From assembly GCA_018873245.2 (NCBI GenBank), contig JAEMBT020000009.1:9217288-9281287 (forward strand): 64,000 nt of DNA, given 5' to 3'. Positions 23,041 to 35,879 of this stretch are shown piece after piece. Below the pieces are notes generated by a model. That model ran no database searches, had not been told where the DNA came from, and saw only the letters and a program-made list of their open reading frames with translations. The position numbers were made by a program, and so were the translations under genes. Numbering within the stretch: position 1 is the stretch's first letter; every line of letters begins with the position of its first letter. Origin of the DNA: Archegozetes longisetosus (Eukaryota > Arthropoda > Arachnida > Sarcoptiformes > Trhypochthoniidae).

Positions 23041-26000
23041 TTATTTGTATATTTGAATTGAAATAGGTTGTATGAGGTCTAACCTTGTTTCTGAGGACTC
23101 TGACAGAATCTCGAAAGATGTTTCATCGGTTTCTCGTTTTAAATTTCTCTTAACGTAATATATAATGGCGAATATTATAATAAGTGTCAATAAAATTGGG
23201 ACGATAATAAAGAAGAAAACTTTTGTAATAGAATACGGTTCAAACTGTTTCATTTTTGTATCTTTTCTATATTCATAGGTTGTACTCCATTCATCATCAT
23301 GATTTATCTTTTCATGATTCAAGTCAAAAGAAATCTTTGTTGAATCGATTAAAACAGTCACTTTTTTCTTATCTAAATCTGTTCGGGAAAAGTTTCTAGC
23401 ACAATTTCCATTTAGTAATGTTGAATTAGGGTGGACACCACTTATACAATTTAGATAAATACCATCATTTCGAATCTTAGAATTGATAAAAAATCAGATC
23501 AGTATTCTTATAAAAAATGAATAATGAAATAATAATTGGACAGTTGAACTATCCAATTTTTTCTCAATTATATAAATATAAGGTAGTCAATTTTAAAATT
23601 TATTGTTTACTAGTCTGAATTGTTGAAAGTGTAGTATCCTAAAATTTCCTTATTTTATTTGCCAAAAAAGGATGGTGTAACTGTCTTCTCGACTAGTACT
23701 CACTTCTTTACATTGAACTCCGGATAAGAAGACTTTTCTTTCAGAACCAACATTTAAATGTTCTCCATAAATCGTAACATTTGTTTCTCCATCAATCGAA
23801 CCGAAAGATGGATAAACGCCAAATAATTTAGGACTAAAATATTCGAACATTTTTTCTGATTTTAATTTTTGATTACGGTTGATGAAACAATTGTGTTCGT
23901 CAGAGACCTCGAGTAATTCGATTTCTACTAAACCTTTGAGAGAAAAAATCATTTGAGTTGATATTAAGAATGCTAACACATGACCGGAGACTAAAATATT
24001 GTTTGAGAAAAATAAAATTATTTAATCAAGTAATTTCAAATATAATTGTTCTATCAAATTTTGTCAAGTAAGTTCCAAAAAATTCAAATAATTAGGCCTA
24101 TTTTCTTAAATAATCACTTAAAATAATTATTCAAATGATTATACCCTCAATGTATCAAATAAAAAGTTCGTCGTAGCACATGACTGAGAAAAATTTGCAT
24201 AAACGATCATGTAATAATTTCTGTTAGGTTCGATTACTGATGCCACAAAATGTTCTTTTGAATAGGAAAATAGTTAATCTTTTAAATAAGACTATTTATC
24301 TAGAATTATATTGATAGTTTCAATTACTTTGATTGAAAGGGTTATTTTTATAATTTAAAATAAAACTAATGTAAAATGATATGAATTCTAAATATGAATT
24401 TAATACAAGAATATGAAGGAAGGAATCGTCTGTATTGCAATGAAGAAGGAATCTTGGAATTCAGATGATTATAACCATATCTATTTACTATAATTAATTC
24501 TCTTGTGAAACTTTACATTATTTTATGGCAGCTATTTTTGTATAGGTGTGAAAATTGTATACTATTTTCGAGTATATCCTACATTAGATGAACTATAAAC
24601 TTTTATAATAAGTTCATTCAAATTCATATAAAGAAGTTTCCTAACACAAAGTCTTATGTGTTTTAAATACATTCGTTAATGAGTTAGCCACCACTTGATC
24701 TATGATCACAACTAAACCAAGAGTTTATTTTTAATTTTTGAGGAATTAAAACTAAGTTTGCGAAATATTAAGCTTTAGTTATTTGGAAATTTGTATTTGC
24801 TAAACAACTGTTGGCCAACTTTATAAAATTAAAAATTCAAGACTACTGAGAGAGCTTTAGTTTGATAAAAACACTTATAGTTTCTCCTTGAAAATAGGAT
24901 TCTATAACAAGAAATGTAAAGTATTGAGTGATTTCTGTAAAGAAGTTTCAAGTTTTTAATCTTAAAATTGAAAGTATGCATATCTGGATATGTCAATAAC
25001 AAACTAAACATTTGCAATAGAGACTAAATTAGTTTTCTCAAAGCTCGAGACTTTGATGTTAGCATTACTCGTAGTTTTATATTCGTTATCAATAGTTAAC
25101 TCTTAATGAAGGAGGGATTATATATAAAAAAGAAATAAATTTAAGACAATACCAGTTTTTGCCGTTTCTAATCTGTTTGTTTTGCATTCAACACTTTTTA
25201 GTGTTCTGTTTATAACTTCACACTTGACACCAGCAATGACTACGTTGATTATACTATGGTTAGGATATCCAAAACAGTTACCAGTTATGTTTATAACAGT
25301 ACCGCCAATTATTGGACCTGATTGTGGCTCAAATTCGAATATTTCAGGTGAACACAAAGACTTTTGAATCAGATTTGAAGATTGACACTTGTGCTGATCT
25401 GTACAATGATCCTCACACCATTCGCAATTTAATGGATCGGATGGATTCAGACATGATGAACATTTTGTATATAATGAGCACTTTCCAAACGGAAATTTAA
25501 ATAATCGAGTTTTGGATAAAAGATAAAGATACTTTTCTTGATTGTCGAAAGCTGGGTTGGGAAGTATCGACCTATCCCTAGTGCTAGCCGAAGAGTTGAA
25601 GATGAACAACGGATTTTGAAATGCTGTTGGTTCTTCAATCAGAATTTTGATTATACGGCCGCTTTCTGTCCCAACTGCAGCTACGGATTTTGATCCTTGA
25701 GTCGCGACAGCTATTGAAGTTATCCAATCTGAAATTTTGAATGCATTTTATTGATTATCGGCTTTCTGAGTTTATTCTTTAAAATTGGCAAAGTTACCTC
25801 TAATGGAGTTCAGAAATAATCCGAATAAAGGCTTTTCACTAGAAATCACACTATTTATATCTGATCCACAAAATTCTTCATTAATTTCAATTTTAGATTT
25901 CTGGCAAGTTTTTTCAACTCCTAGAATAGCATCGATTCTTTTTATTTTGTTACTGCCTTCAAAACATGCTCTCACAGAATTTTGAAACGCTTTATTGATT

Positions 26001-27765
26001 CTATTTATGCTATATGCACAAATCGCTGATCTAGGACCATTTTTAAAAACGACAAATAGTGTATACGAATCATTCTTATGTTTTATATCCAAAATTTTGT
26101 GATATTTTGAGCCAATCCTACTGAAGAAGGCTGTTTCTGCTAAATAATATTCAGGCTTTATTCTCACATCATAACTAGAATTGAGATTTTCATCACAAAC
26201 GAGTGGAATTTCCATATATGAGGAAGACAATTGATTGTTTTGACAAACCCTAATGAGATAAGTTCCGTATTGTAAACTTTTTCCAACATATTTAAATTGA
26301 TGGGTCAAAAAGTACGAATAGTCACTGAAGTTGAAACCAAAAATTAATTTGTTTTCGTACGAAATATTATATTTCTCATGAATTTCAACTTTCGTTAGTG
26401 AGGAGTTGGAATCATTGCATGGATCGAGACCTGTAAGGAATTTAATAATAATAGTATTAAAATGTTTTTCTATCGAAACCGGAAGGATGCGGCGTCCCGG
26501 AATGCACAGGACTGGAATCGAGCAAATTTCCAAAAATAGATTACTTGTTTCCTTTTTAATATTTCGACTCTCCCATAATTAGCTTCAGAATTAACAAATT
26601 AGGGTCTGGTCATCCATATTAAAATAAAAGAGATGACTGTGTTATATAGGGAATTTTTCGGTTTATTTCGATTTATAGTCACGTAATTCAGGTTTTATAT
26701 TTTGAAAACAACTAGTGAAAACAAATGAGTTGCAGTAGTGATGGTAAAAAATTCTTCTATATCTCCATTAAAGCATAAAATGCAGTATAATTTTGTGAAT
26801 TAACGTTCAGGCGGGTTCTTCGATTGTTTATACAATCACGAAATTTGTTGAAAGGCATTTCAGCTACTCAAGAACCTGTTATGCATAGACTTTCGAACTG
26901 ATCGCTATTACTGTTTCGGGTTTTTTCCGACGAATTTCAGTATTAAATCGAAAAATATTATCCCTAGTGATGTATATGAAAATGAATATCATTCCTGCAC
27001 AATTCCTCAAAAGTTAGTTTTATATTTTTTACGTATAGTAACAAAATTAAATATGGAATATTACAAAAATGTAATCTGAATGAGAAGTCAATGAACAATT
27101 TGGTGAAAACTAAAACTTTAAAAAAGGCTGATTTCATACATAACTCTACTCAAGTTATTCACTATTAAGATTAGATAATAAGATATTAGCTGAAAATTCA
27201 AATACCAAATAAAATTGAGATATAATGATTTTATATAATCACCTGTCATGTTGAATTTGACACATGAAATGATAACATTTGATTTATAATTATCGGAATG
27301 TCCAATGTATAAAGCATCATCTTTCGAAAATGGAGCAATAAAAGCAAAGTCAGAGTATAGAGTAAGATTCGGTGATCCATAGGGTTCGCGTTGTGAAAAG
27401 TTATTTGCATTGAGTGTATAACAAGATCTATCACACGCTAATAGCATCTGATAATCCTTGTCTTTGTATTTAATTATTAATAGCCGATTTTCGTCTCCTG
27501 TTTTAAATTCATCAGATTTTCTGAGATCACTGGAAAATCTATAAATTGCATTCTGGCCACCGATTATTATGTCATTGCTAAAACGGTTAATAACAAGGCG
27601 ATATATAGGATCAGGACTGACTAAAACCACATCAACGTTCGATTCCGAAACTAAAGTTGAAGCACTGTTAATCTGATATATAATAAATATATAATTTATG
27701 AGTAGAACAATGTTCAAACTCGCTATCGCATGACTCATCGCACGATCCAGATTCAGTAACTTCAT
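23041..27765 (-). CDS. Plexin-like receptor lacking the cytoplasmic GAP domain (five exons)
   Basis: Plexins are semaphorin receptors. The five exons are 27765-27243, 26430-25798, 25728-25153, 23990-23704 and 23475-23041. All have GT-AG junctions with matching phases and sum to 2454 bases, giving 817 residues with no internal stop. Domain order: signal-anchor-like N-terminus with a hydrophobic run at about residues 15-36; a sema domain to about 465 (IYRF, YFLTHQFKYVGK, YLIRVCQNN, GTESGRIIKI); a PSI domain with eight cysteines (469-511); an IPT domain (PQSGPIIGGTVINITG, 520-575); a second IPT (PSFGSIDGETNVTIYG); a transmembrane helix at about 759-781; and a 36-residue tail. Canonical plexins have several more PSI/IPT units and an intracellular RasGAP-like region of about 600 residues, which is absent here. 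A TAA/TAG stop follows QIYK directly. It may be a decoy or ligand-binding paralogue. Confidence 0.85.
24495..24725 (+). repeat. Dispersed repeat, copy a, inside a plexin-like intron
   Basis: It aligns by eye with 37600-37820 in the same orientation. Shared landmarks are TAATAAGTTCATTCAAATT, CACAAAGTCTTATGTGTTTT, and CCACTTGATC followed by GATCACAACT. The type is unknown and no terminal repeats were seen. Confidence 0.6.
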
Positions 27766-28600
27766 TGCTTTTTTCTATTCAACTCAACAGATTTCTGTAG
27801 GGAAACAAATGAAATATTTTTATTAATATTGGAAAACATTTACAAAATTTTTAAAGAAAATGTTGATTTTGGACCAATACTTACTGATAATATAAGAAAA
27901 CATGAAAACTAAACTTTTCTCTTAACGAATAGGTAGCACAACATTTATATACTCCAAAATATTGTATCCGAACACTAATGGCAATGGTTGCGAAGTGACG
28001 AAAACTTCTATATGTGACTGTAATATGTAGTAATTTATCAATGTTGTTTTGTTATTAATTTTTGCATAGGAGCAGGAAGTTTCCTATAAGGAAGTTGATG
28101 TTATTTTACGTAGCAGTTAATATGCTACTTGATATTTTGATATTTGGTATTTTATAGTTTCGAAGATTGAAATGCTCGGTGTGAATTTTGGAATTTGCAT
28201 ACAAAAATTGCGACTCTTCGCGACTCTGTTAAATTACATTGCTTGATATTATAATGAAAATGTTTAAAACATCGAAATAGGATTTTTTACAAAATTTACA
28301 AAAATTACATAGATTTGATCATAAACGATTAAAATCGACTGTATGCTTTAGTGATATTTACATTGGGTTTTATAATCGTGCATAAAATCTGAACATATTT
28401 TGAATCTGAGCCTTGCGTTTGAGACTAAGGCACCAAAACGTAGACGTTAAGATACAAATACTTATAAGTTTCGATTTCATTTAATTACTGAACTCTTAAC
28501 TAATGGCAGAATAGTATAGGGATAAGTCTTTGATAGGTCTTATCGCGAAAAGTTTTGATAGTAATATAATGAAAATAATACGTACAGGGTAATATGCAAC
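27766..28600. other. 5' flank of the plexin-like gene; start of an inverted-repeat pair
   Basis: No gene is seen. About 28040-28190 (TTTCCTATAAGGAAGTTGAT ... TTCGAAGATTGAAATG) is the reverse complement of about 31625-31745 (CATTTCAATCTTCGAA ... CTTCCTGATAGGAAA). The pair encloses about 3.7 kb of the word-rich elements described next. Confidence 0.5.
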
Positions 28601-28607
28601 ATACAGT

Positions 28608-29695
28608 ATTAATGATGCATATTGTGCAAGTGATTATTCGTACTAATGATGCACATAAGCTCGTATTTTCGAACTTGAGCTTAGCTTGTAAGCATATGCT
28701 TTCCAATTGGTTTGTATTGGGAAAAATTGCAATTTGCAAGTTTTTTATTGAATTTGTCCACTTTCTTGGTCACTACTTCTAGAAGACATCATTTTAGTTT
28801 TTATTGATTTATATATTTGAAAAAATGAGTTGCAATTTTGGATTAACAATAATTTAAATCATTCCAAGTGATTTACTTCAATTTTTCATTTTAGTTTTAG
28901 CTAAACTTCAATTCATACCAACTCTATTGTTACAGGTGTTATAATTTTTTCGATTGAGAGCTGGAGTTTATTTTATCTAAGGAGAGACCAACGTATATTT
29001 ATTAGGTCCATCACAAGTTGTCAAGTGGTCAAGTCAAATAAATTACTCGAAAAATATTCAATGGTTCACATTTTATTTTTGCTGGATTTTGCGGCAACTA
29101 GACTCTTATATCTAATGAAATATTTTGTGAACTCATTGCAGGATATCGAAAAGCTTACTTTTATACAAATCTCGACTTTAACAGAGTGAACACTAAACTA
29201 TTGCTTTCATAAGACCATAGATCATTATTTTACGAAATTCAAACGGTCATATGTTTAAATATCAAAATTTCAAAATTTCTAAGCAGTTAAAACCGAAGGA
29301 AACGTCTCCGCTTACAGGTCAACTCCGGAGACAGGAGAAAAGATCTTAAAAACGGAGATATTACACCCATATCTATTGTATATAAAATACTTAGTGACTC
29401 ATGTTATTCCTTCTGATTTTAATATTTTTTGTTATTTGATACATATGAACTTTATTAGTTCGATTGAATGTTTATATTTTCTGCATGAAAACAGATCTAA
29501 ATTATGTGCATCGCTCAGAAGCTTAAAACTTTGAGCTTTGAACAGGAACTTGAATTTAGCTTGAAGCTTATAAGCTGGAACTAGAGCTTGAGCTGGGCTC
29601 TTAACAATCGAGCTTAGAGTTTTCTCTTCAAGCTCAAAATACACGAAAAGCTAGTTTGAGCTTGCTTGAGCTTTTGTGCATCATTAATTAGTATA
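28608..29695. mobile_element. Probable element with TAATGATGCAC ends and AGCTC/GAGCTT word clusters
   Basis: TACTAATGATGCACATAAGCTC near 28640 is mirrored by GAGCTTTTGTGCATCATTAATTA near 29670. Next to the ends, and over about 29510-29660, lie dozens of short AGCTT/GAGCT words in both orientations. This resembles the subterminal repeats bound by hAT transposases. No transposase is readable. Confidence 0.55.
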
Positions 29696-29798
29696 AACTC
29701 TGATTCATATCTAACTGCATTGGTCAAGCTGAAAGTCTGATAGAAATTAATAGTTGAGATTCCCTTTTAATTTAAAGGTAGTCTTTAATACTCCTTAT

Positions 29799-31485
29799 TA
29801 GTGAAAAGCATAAGCTAGCTGCGAGCTGAGCTATTTTGACCTTGAAACTCAATTTTTAAATGTTTTTGAGCTGGTAATCTCGAATTTCAAGCTCAGAATA
29901 AGATAAAGAACCATAGCTCAAGCTGCTGAGCTTGAATCTGAGTTCAACTGAAGCCGATTTATTTAATAAACCAAGAGCAGTATTAACTGCAAAATAGCAA
30001 TGAATATTGAACTGCTTCTCATATTTTAGCAAAATAGGTATTAAATTACTTCTATCGAATTGAATGATGAGATGCATTTCTGAATTGTGAATCATTGTTT
30101 ACAAAGTAGACTTCACTTTAAACTGAAATTTAATGCAATAGCTGTTTATCTGAAGAGAGAATTAGTGACGCATTAGATCTTGAAAGTAGCATTATTTCTA
30201 CTCACTGCTTAAATCTTTTATATAATTCTAGAAATTAATGTTTGAAACTATCCCCACAAAAAAATGGAATACAATCAGAAGACACAGTTACTGATAAGTG
30301 ACACTGATGTCGAAGTGCTTTCAGAAACCTCATACATAATTGAATGTGTTTGAATTCATTTTTCAAATTTTACGATCAAAATTAATGTATTTTTTGCAGT
30401 GCAATCTCGTCAATTTGAAATCGCTTCTGACAAAAGATTCGTTCAAAATAGAGTTTTAAAATATCAGATATTTTGAAAAAAGTATAAAATAAAAGCTCAC
30501 TCAAAATTCAGTCTTTTGTGTAATAATTTGGGATCTCAATTAATTGAAATCTTTTAATCCACTAAAGAAATAAATAAGCAAATAAAATGCTATGTTTAGA
30601 AATGTTGTATCTGATAATAATTTTTTAATGCACAAGAGTTTGATATGTGTCTGATATCTAAGCACTACTTGATAGATATTTGAAAATAAAGAGGCACATA
30701 GTATTATACAGCGATATTAAGCTAGACTTCCCACCTGTACAGGATCTTCTTGTATTGTACAGGATTGCGCTCAGTGTACAGGAATTGAGAAAAAACAGCA
30801 ATTGTACAGGATCCATGGATAGAAATGAAAGTATTAATAAAACAAAACAACTGACACTTAATTAGAATAACAATGTTGAAATAATAATTGTTTTTTCCAA
30901 TAGTGCATCATTTACAGAGAGCAAACTTTTGAATAATATTTGTTAATTTATAGCAAAAAAACTCCTGATTAGAGTTAGCACTTTATTTTATGTTATCTTG
31001 AAATAAATTAGAATTCCAATTAGTTATACTGAACTAAGCAAAATTATTCGTTATATTAGATTTAATAACAATTAATATTGATTGATTAAACGATGTAGTT
31101 GATCACTGATAGGCATCAACTAAAGAATAATAAATTTCAAAAATATGTTTAAGGGTACCCTCTGTAATATATTTTGTATAGGATTCAAACGAAGAATAGG
31201 TGGTAAGTCTATATTAAACCTACGTGCAAAATACTGAGTATTTCAAAATTTGCGATTTCAAAATAAGCTATTTCAAAATATTGAGTGTCTACTATGCTTC
31301 ATTATAACTTGAAGTAAACTATATCTGTTATAAAGATTACTAATCATTATTTTTAATTTTTAACATAAGCTCTGCAGCGTAGCTCACAGTTTGAACCTGA
31401 GCTTCTAAGTACAAGAGCAGCTCAGACCAAATTTGACAGAAACGCAACTCAAAGATCAACAATTCCGAGCTATGCTTTTCACCCT
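29799..31485. mobile_element. Probable hAT-like element with GTGAAAAGCATAGCT ends
   Basis: AGTGAAAAGCATAAGCTAGC near 29802 is mirrored by GAGCTATGCTTTTCACCCT near 31468. AGCTC words cluster inside both ends (29805-29940 and 31365-31475). The interior has repeated TGTACAGGAT words (30735-30810), possibly subterminal motifs. No transposase is readable. Confidence 0.5.
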
Positions 31486-31745
31486 ACACCCTATAGCTTT
31501 ACTCCCTATACTTAAAATCCTAAACATAAAAGCTCTTCGAAAATATTAATATCATAAGAAGCAATAATTTAACGGTCTTTTCTTGATTATGAATCATAAT
31601 TTGTTTATGCAAAGTCCAATCGATCACACTAAACATTTCAATCTTCGAAATTATTAACATCTAATTGTTGCATTTTATTGTTATTTAAAATAGTATCGAC
31701 TTCCTGATAGGAAAATTTCTGCCTTTATGTAACGTTTGTGAATAA

Positions 31746-32660
31746 ACAACTTATTACCATTGATGTTCTTTCAGGAATATATACCCGGTAACGTGATGCT
31801 ATAAACCTAGAAGGGATTGACCAGAACACTACAATGACAACGCTAAGATCAATTTTTGAAGTTTTTAAAATTATCTTTTAGTAGAGAGTTAAAAGTAGAT
31901 ACACGAATGTTTCACACTGCTGTTGGAGAATAAAATTCATTGTTGTCTCTTAACATGTAAATTTTCATTAACTTATGTACATACGTTTTCATGTTGTAAA
32001 CTTTTAAATATTTTAAGTTTTGGCGTTTTGGTCACCTCCCGTAGAATGTTTATATAAAATAAGACTACCACAATACTCTTCTAGAGAGCTCAACACTCAC
32101 ACCGGGTTTAATTAAAATCACTTGTGGCTAGATATTCTACGGAAGTAACGGACTCCTCTTTACAGATAGATCTCTCCATTTTTAATCTTGAACACGTTAC
32201 TTGAGGACCCGATTGTATGAGTAACATCTGTCTTGTAAACCAGGTAAAGATTGCATAGATTTGTTGTTAAAATTAAAATTTCAAAATAATTTATTTGAAT
32301 AAGTAATAAGTAAGTTACATAGAGTTTATTGAGAATAAAAAATTGAATATTTATACTTTATCATAGATATATGTTCATGTCGCGATCATTTGAACAGTTC
32401 GTGATTTATTTCAACTTTGATTCAAGTTATGTATCATCTCAATCAGAATCATAATGATATTGAGATATCAGGACCGGCTAAATATATAAACTATTTTAGT
32501 TAAACATAGCACCTAACTTAACCAGCTAATTAAGAGGATTGAATCATCATATAAACAAATATTTGGTTGCACTTCGAAGTTTCGAAAAATGGAGTTTCAA
32601 AATGTAAAGTTTCGAAAACCCTTTAATGAAGTCATATAATTAGTTGTGGTTTTCGTTAAT
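31746..32660. other. Intergenic; unassigned
   Basis: A TATA-like TTTATATAAAATAAG occurs near 32048 with no recognisable gene downstream. It could be part of a decayed LTR, but I could not find the ends. Confidence 0.35.
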
Positions 32661-32664
32661 AAAG

Positions 32665-33605
32665 AGCAGTCGAGTTAGTCGGTAATTGGTAGTAAAAATC
32701 TCAAAAATCGGCAGTTAAATCGGTTTTTATTAGGGATATAAAATACCCTAAATTAAAATATTATGATTTACAATGACTTATAAAAGGCATTATTTTTATT
32801 TAAAATAGTTGTGTTTGATAATATTAATCAATACAATGTTTTCTGGTAATAAAATTTGTCTTCGATCATTTAAAATATTTTTACATTGAGAGAATGATCT
32901 TTCTACGTCAATTAAAACAAGAAGTACATACATAAAACGATTTCTGAAATAACGTCCCGTAAGATATAATGCTTTTAAAACACTTATAATTTCAACCTTT
33001 ATGTTATGACAAAAGGGTTTCAAAAACAACAAAAAAAATAATGGAAAAAGGCCTCTTTATTTTAATGTTAGTTGAATCAATCTTTAGGCTCATATTGAGT
33101 GATGAGTCGTTATTTCAGAAATCGTTTTACACGATATAATTCCATGTTCTACATTTTTATTTTACTTTTGAGATGAAATAAAATACTGTTGAGTCAAAGC
33201 ATTTATATGAATATAAATGGGATTGTGAATTGTTACAAACTATTCCCTCAATCTCAATGCTTTTCTGAGAATTATGATATAACACTTTATCAAAACTTGT
33301 CGCACCCTGTTCACCGAAAAGTCATTTTTTTTATAAAATTCGTCAAATTTTCCATTTATCTCAGTTTCAATCGTTTTATTAGGTTAGGTTATGTTGGATT
33401 AGGTTGTTACGTTACGTTAGGTTAGGTTTGATTAATAATAAGAAGTATCTTGACAATTTTAAGACGTCGGTGGATAGTGCCAGATTCCATCAAAACTGGT
33501 AAGAAACTGGTACAAAACAGTCAAATCGGTTCATAAGTTCAAAATCGGTTTTATCCAATGCTAAAGTATAGAATCAGTAAAATCGGTCGATTAGAAGTCT
33601 ATATT
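32665..33605 (-). mobile_element. hAT transposon relic with a transposase dimerisation fragment
   Basis: 32796-33032 on the minus strand encodes DVERSFSQCKNILNDRRQIL followed by LPENIVLINIIKHNYF. This is the pattern of the hAT C-terminal dimerisation domain (usually SVDVERSFS ... DRR ... L-E-N). Words like AAAATCGGT recur on both sides (32675-32735 and 33515-33590) and may be subterminal repeats. The rest of the transposase is not readable. Element limits are approximate. Confidence 0.65.
33377..33432 (+). repeat. Short interstitial TTAGG-like tract
   Basis: TTAGGTTAGGTTATGTTGGA, then GGTTGTTACGTTACG, then TTAGGTTAGGTT. These are degenerate units of the arthropod telomeric word TTAGG. Similar short tracts occur near 43115, 59468 and the window end; they are common in insect DNA and need not be telomeric. 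Confidence 0.4.
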
Positions 33606-34633
33606 TGAAATCTAAAGGATACAACTTGAATTTTGATGATTACCGAAGATAATAATTGAAGAACAAACGGGATTCACCGAAATGTCACTTCACTAATGAT
33701 AATTGCATAAGACCCATTTTATTCTTATAGGGATACTGCTTTCAAATCTTTATTAAGAAACCGATGGATTGATGATAAAAATGGTTGTAAGCTTTATTAT
33801 TATAAAGGATGAAACAATTGTGAACTGTGATATAAAACTGTGATTATTTTTAATTAAAAAAACTCCATAATTTATTCTAGAAAAATTGAAAAATTATAAA
33901 CCTTTTGAGAAAGAATTTCTATTAATAAATGTAAAACTTTAAAGCTTTTATCTTTAAGGCTCTCAATCTACTAATCTCTTAATCAGTTGGAATTTCTCTG
34001 GAACTTGATAATGTTTAAAATAAGTTTATTACAGAAATGAAGCTTATTTATTACATTAATGTTCAATATATTTTATATATGAAATGTTTCGTTTCAAAGC
34101 TTAGTTCAGGTTTAGAGAATTGGAATCTTTTATCTGGTATAGGTTTGGAAACAGGGTTTTCGAAGCTTCGAAGTGATCCCAGTTTGAGAATTTATCGGTT
34201 ACTCACTGTTGAGAGATTATTTTCAACTTTATATAAATGCATAAAAACATATTTCAGAGACATACATAGAAATATATCCTATTACCGGTAATTACACTAA
34301 TCAATGATTTAAATTAAGGATAAAAATTAAGGAGATGGAAAATAAATAAGAATAAAGGTATTAAAAATTATATTTTAGACTTAACGTAACTAAACTTCAG
34401 CACTAAAAATTAAACTACTTGATAATCAGTTAAAAATAAAAACTATTTGACATGCTTTAGTAAAACTAATAGATTATAAAGTACACAAATATTTTGCCAT
34501 TAATAAAACTTCTAAATAACATTATCTAGAACTAACGACTAGAAGAATAATCTCGAATAATTATTAGATAAATAAGTAAAATAATATCTTCAATGAGAAA
34601 CAAACATATGGAGAATGACTTCATACTGTCGTC
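33606..34633. other. Intergenic
   Basis: No gene is convincing. A plus-strand frame at 34037-34291 has no recognisable domain. Confidence 0.35.
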
Positions 34634-34675
34634 ATATAAATAGTAATCATTGTAAAAATTAGAAATATATAAATA
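34634..34675 (+). promoter_or_regulatory. Two TATA boxes upstream of the secreted-protein gene
   Basis: ATATAAATAG at 34634-34643 and TATATAAATA at 34666-34675 lie 129 and 97 bases before the ATG at 34762. Either would give a short 5' leader. The A-rich leader ends AATACAAAAAATG-like, a good arthropod start context. Confidence 0.55.
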
Positions 34676-34761
34676 GAAAACTTTCAATCTCTCAAAACCC
34701 AATTAAAAAAACTTTCCAATTCTTATTCAGAAAGAAGAAAAACTTAAAAGCTATACAAAAA

Positions 34762-35358
34762 ATGTTCAAACTCTTATTGATCTCAGCACTTCTATCAACA
34801 GCCGTCTATTGCGAACTCGCAGGTTTTGAGGATACAGAGGCCTTACTTATAGCTCAACAAACATCTGGATCTCTTTTAGAACCACCAAAAGAAGTTTACG
34901 AAAGAATACACAAAGATTTAGCAGCTATTCGTAAAGCATTTCCGGTCGTGGCCAATGTCAGACATCAATCATCATATGTTCCTGGAAGAATTATATGTCC
35001 GAAGTTTACTAAAGAAGCCGCCACTAGACTTAATGCCAGTGTATACGGTCCAATTACAGAACATAGAATGGATTCTATAGATTACGATGTAATCACTTTT
35101 TCAAAGCCTTATAATTCAGTTAAACTGGTTATGGTCCTGGCCAAAGAAGGTATGACCCCTTATTGTTCAATCGATAGCATAATTGGTGTCAGTTCCCGAG
35201 TCTCAGTCGAACCCGATGGTACTTATGTCTTCTACCAAGGATCGGGTGATTGTCTCGCTGGCTGCATTAATAAACATTTTTGGACTTTTTCGGTTAAGAA
35301 CGAAAAAGTGACTTTAGTTAAAGAAACCGGTAATGGCATCGAAAATATTAAAGCGTAA
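34762..35358 (+). CDS. Secreted 198-residue protein of an uncharacterised family
   Basis: This is a single-exon intact gene. It starts with a signal peptide (MFKLLLISALLSTAVYC, cleavage probably after Cys17 or nearby). Features are IHKDLAAIRKAFP (about 49-61), VPGRII, YGPITEHRMDSIDYD, FSKPYN, and a C-terminal GDCLAGCINKHFWTFSV with a close Cys pair. From memory the AIRKxFP, VPG, YGP, PYN and GDC-AGC pattern also occurs in uncharacterised secreted proteins of bacteria and some arthropods, but I cannot name a family or function. It has its own TATA promoter and a polyadenylation signal AATAAA at 35597-35602. The lack of introns and sturdy codon use contrast with the neighbouring pseudogenes. 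Confidence 0.85.
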   Translation: MFKLLLISALLSTAVYCELAGFEDTEALLIAQQTSGSLLEPPKEVYERIHKDLAAIRKAFPVVANVRHQSSYVPGRIICPKFTKEAATRLNASVYGPITEHRMDSIDYDVITFSKPYNSVKLVMVLAKEGMTPYCSIDSIIGVSSRVSVEPDGTYVFYQGSGDCLAGCINKHFWTFSVKNEKVTLVKETGNGIENIKA

Positions 35359-35870
35359 AATTTCCATTAGTTGTAGTTTATACAAATTTATTATTTTGTA
35401 TTGCACTTAAATCTGAGCAATAGAAAAATTTGTTATTGAGATAAATCTCTATCGATTGTCTAAAACATTGTTTTCACGTGAATTGCTATTATTATCAATT
35501 ATACTTTCGAAGGATTGGCAAATATTTTCTGAATTTTTCTTGTTGGAATGAATAGTTTTATTCAAAGTTTAAATTCTCATAATTCTAGATTTATTTAATA
35601 AAATATAAGCTTTTATTAGTTTAACGTGTTTTTGACTTTTATGTTTAAAAATTGTAATTAAATGATTTGATTCTTATTCTTCTGTATTCAATACAATCAT
35701 TAACAGATTTCACTTCCAGAGCTATGTTAAATAACTTCTGATTTTGTCTAAATTCTTAAAGAAGTGCAAAACTTCGAAAATTAATACTAGAATAGAAATT
35801 AATAACCAATTTTTGATTGAAATCAGATGTATTTTCATATTTTCTACGGTTAATGGTTCGAAACTAGTCT
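35359..35870. other. 3' flank of the secreted-protein gene
   Basis: AATAAA at 35597-35602 is the likely polyadenylation signal. Nothing else is recognised. Confidence 0.5.
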
Positions 35871-35879
35871 GAAATTTAA

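Noticed and set aside
33377..33432. Telomere or subtelomere signal from TTAGG units
   Set aside because: Only a few degenerate units, with similar scraps elsewhere in the window; this is ordinary background in insect-like DNA.
34037..34291. 84-residue frame containing VERLFSTL, superficially like a hAT VERxFS motif
   Set aside because: The surrounding residues do not fit the hAT dimerisation domain and no other transposase parts are nearby.
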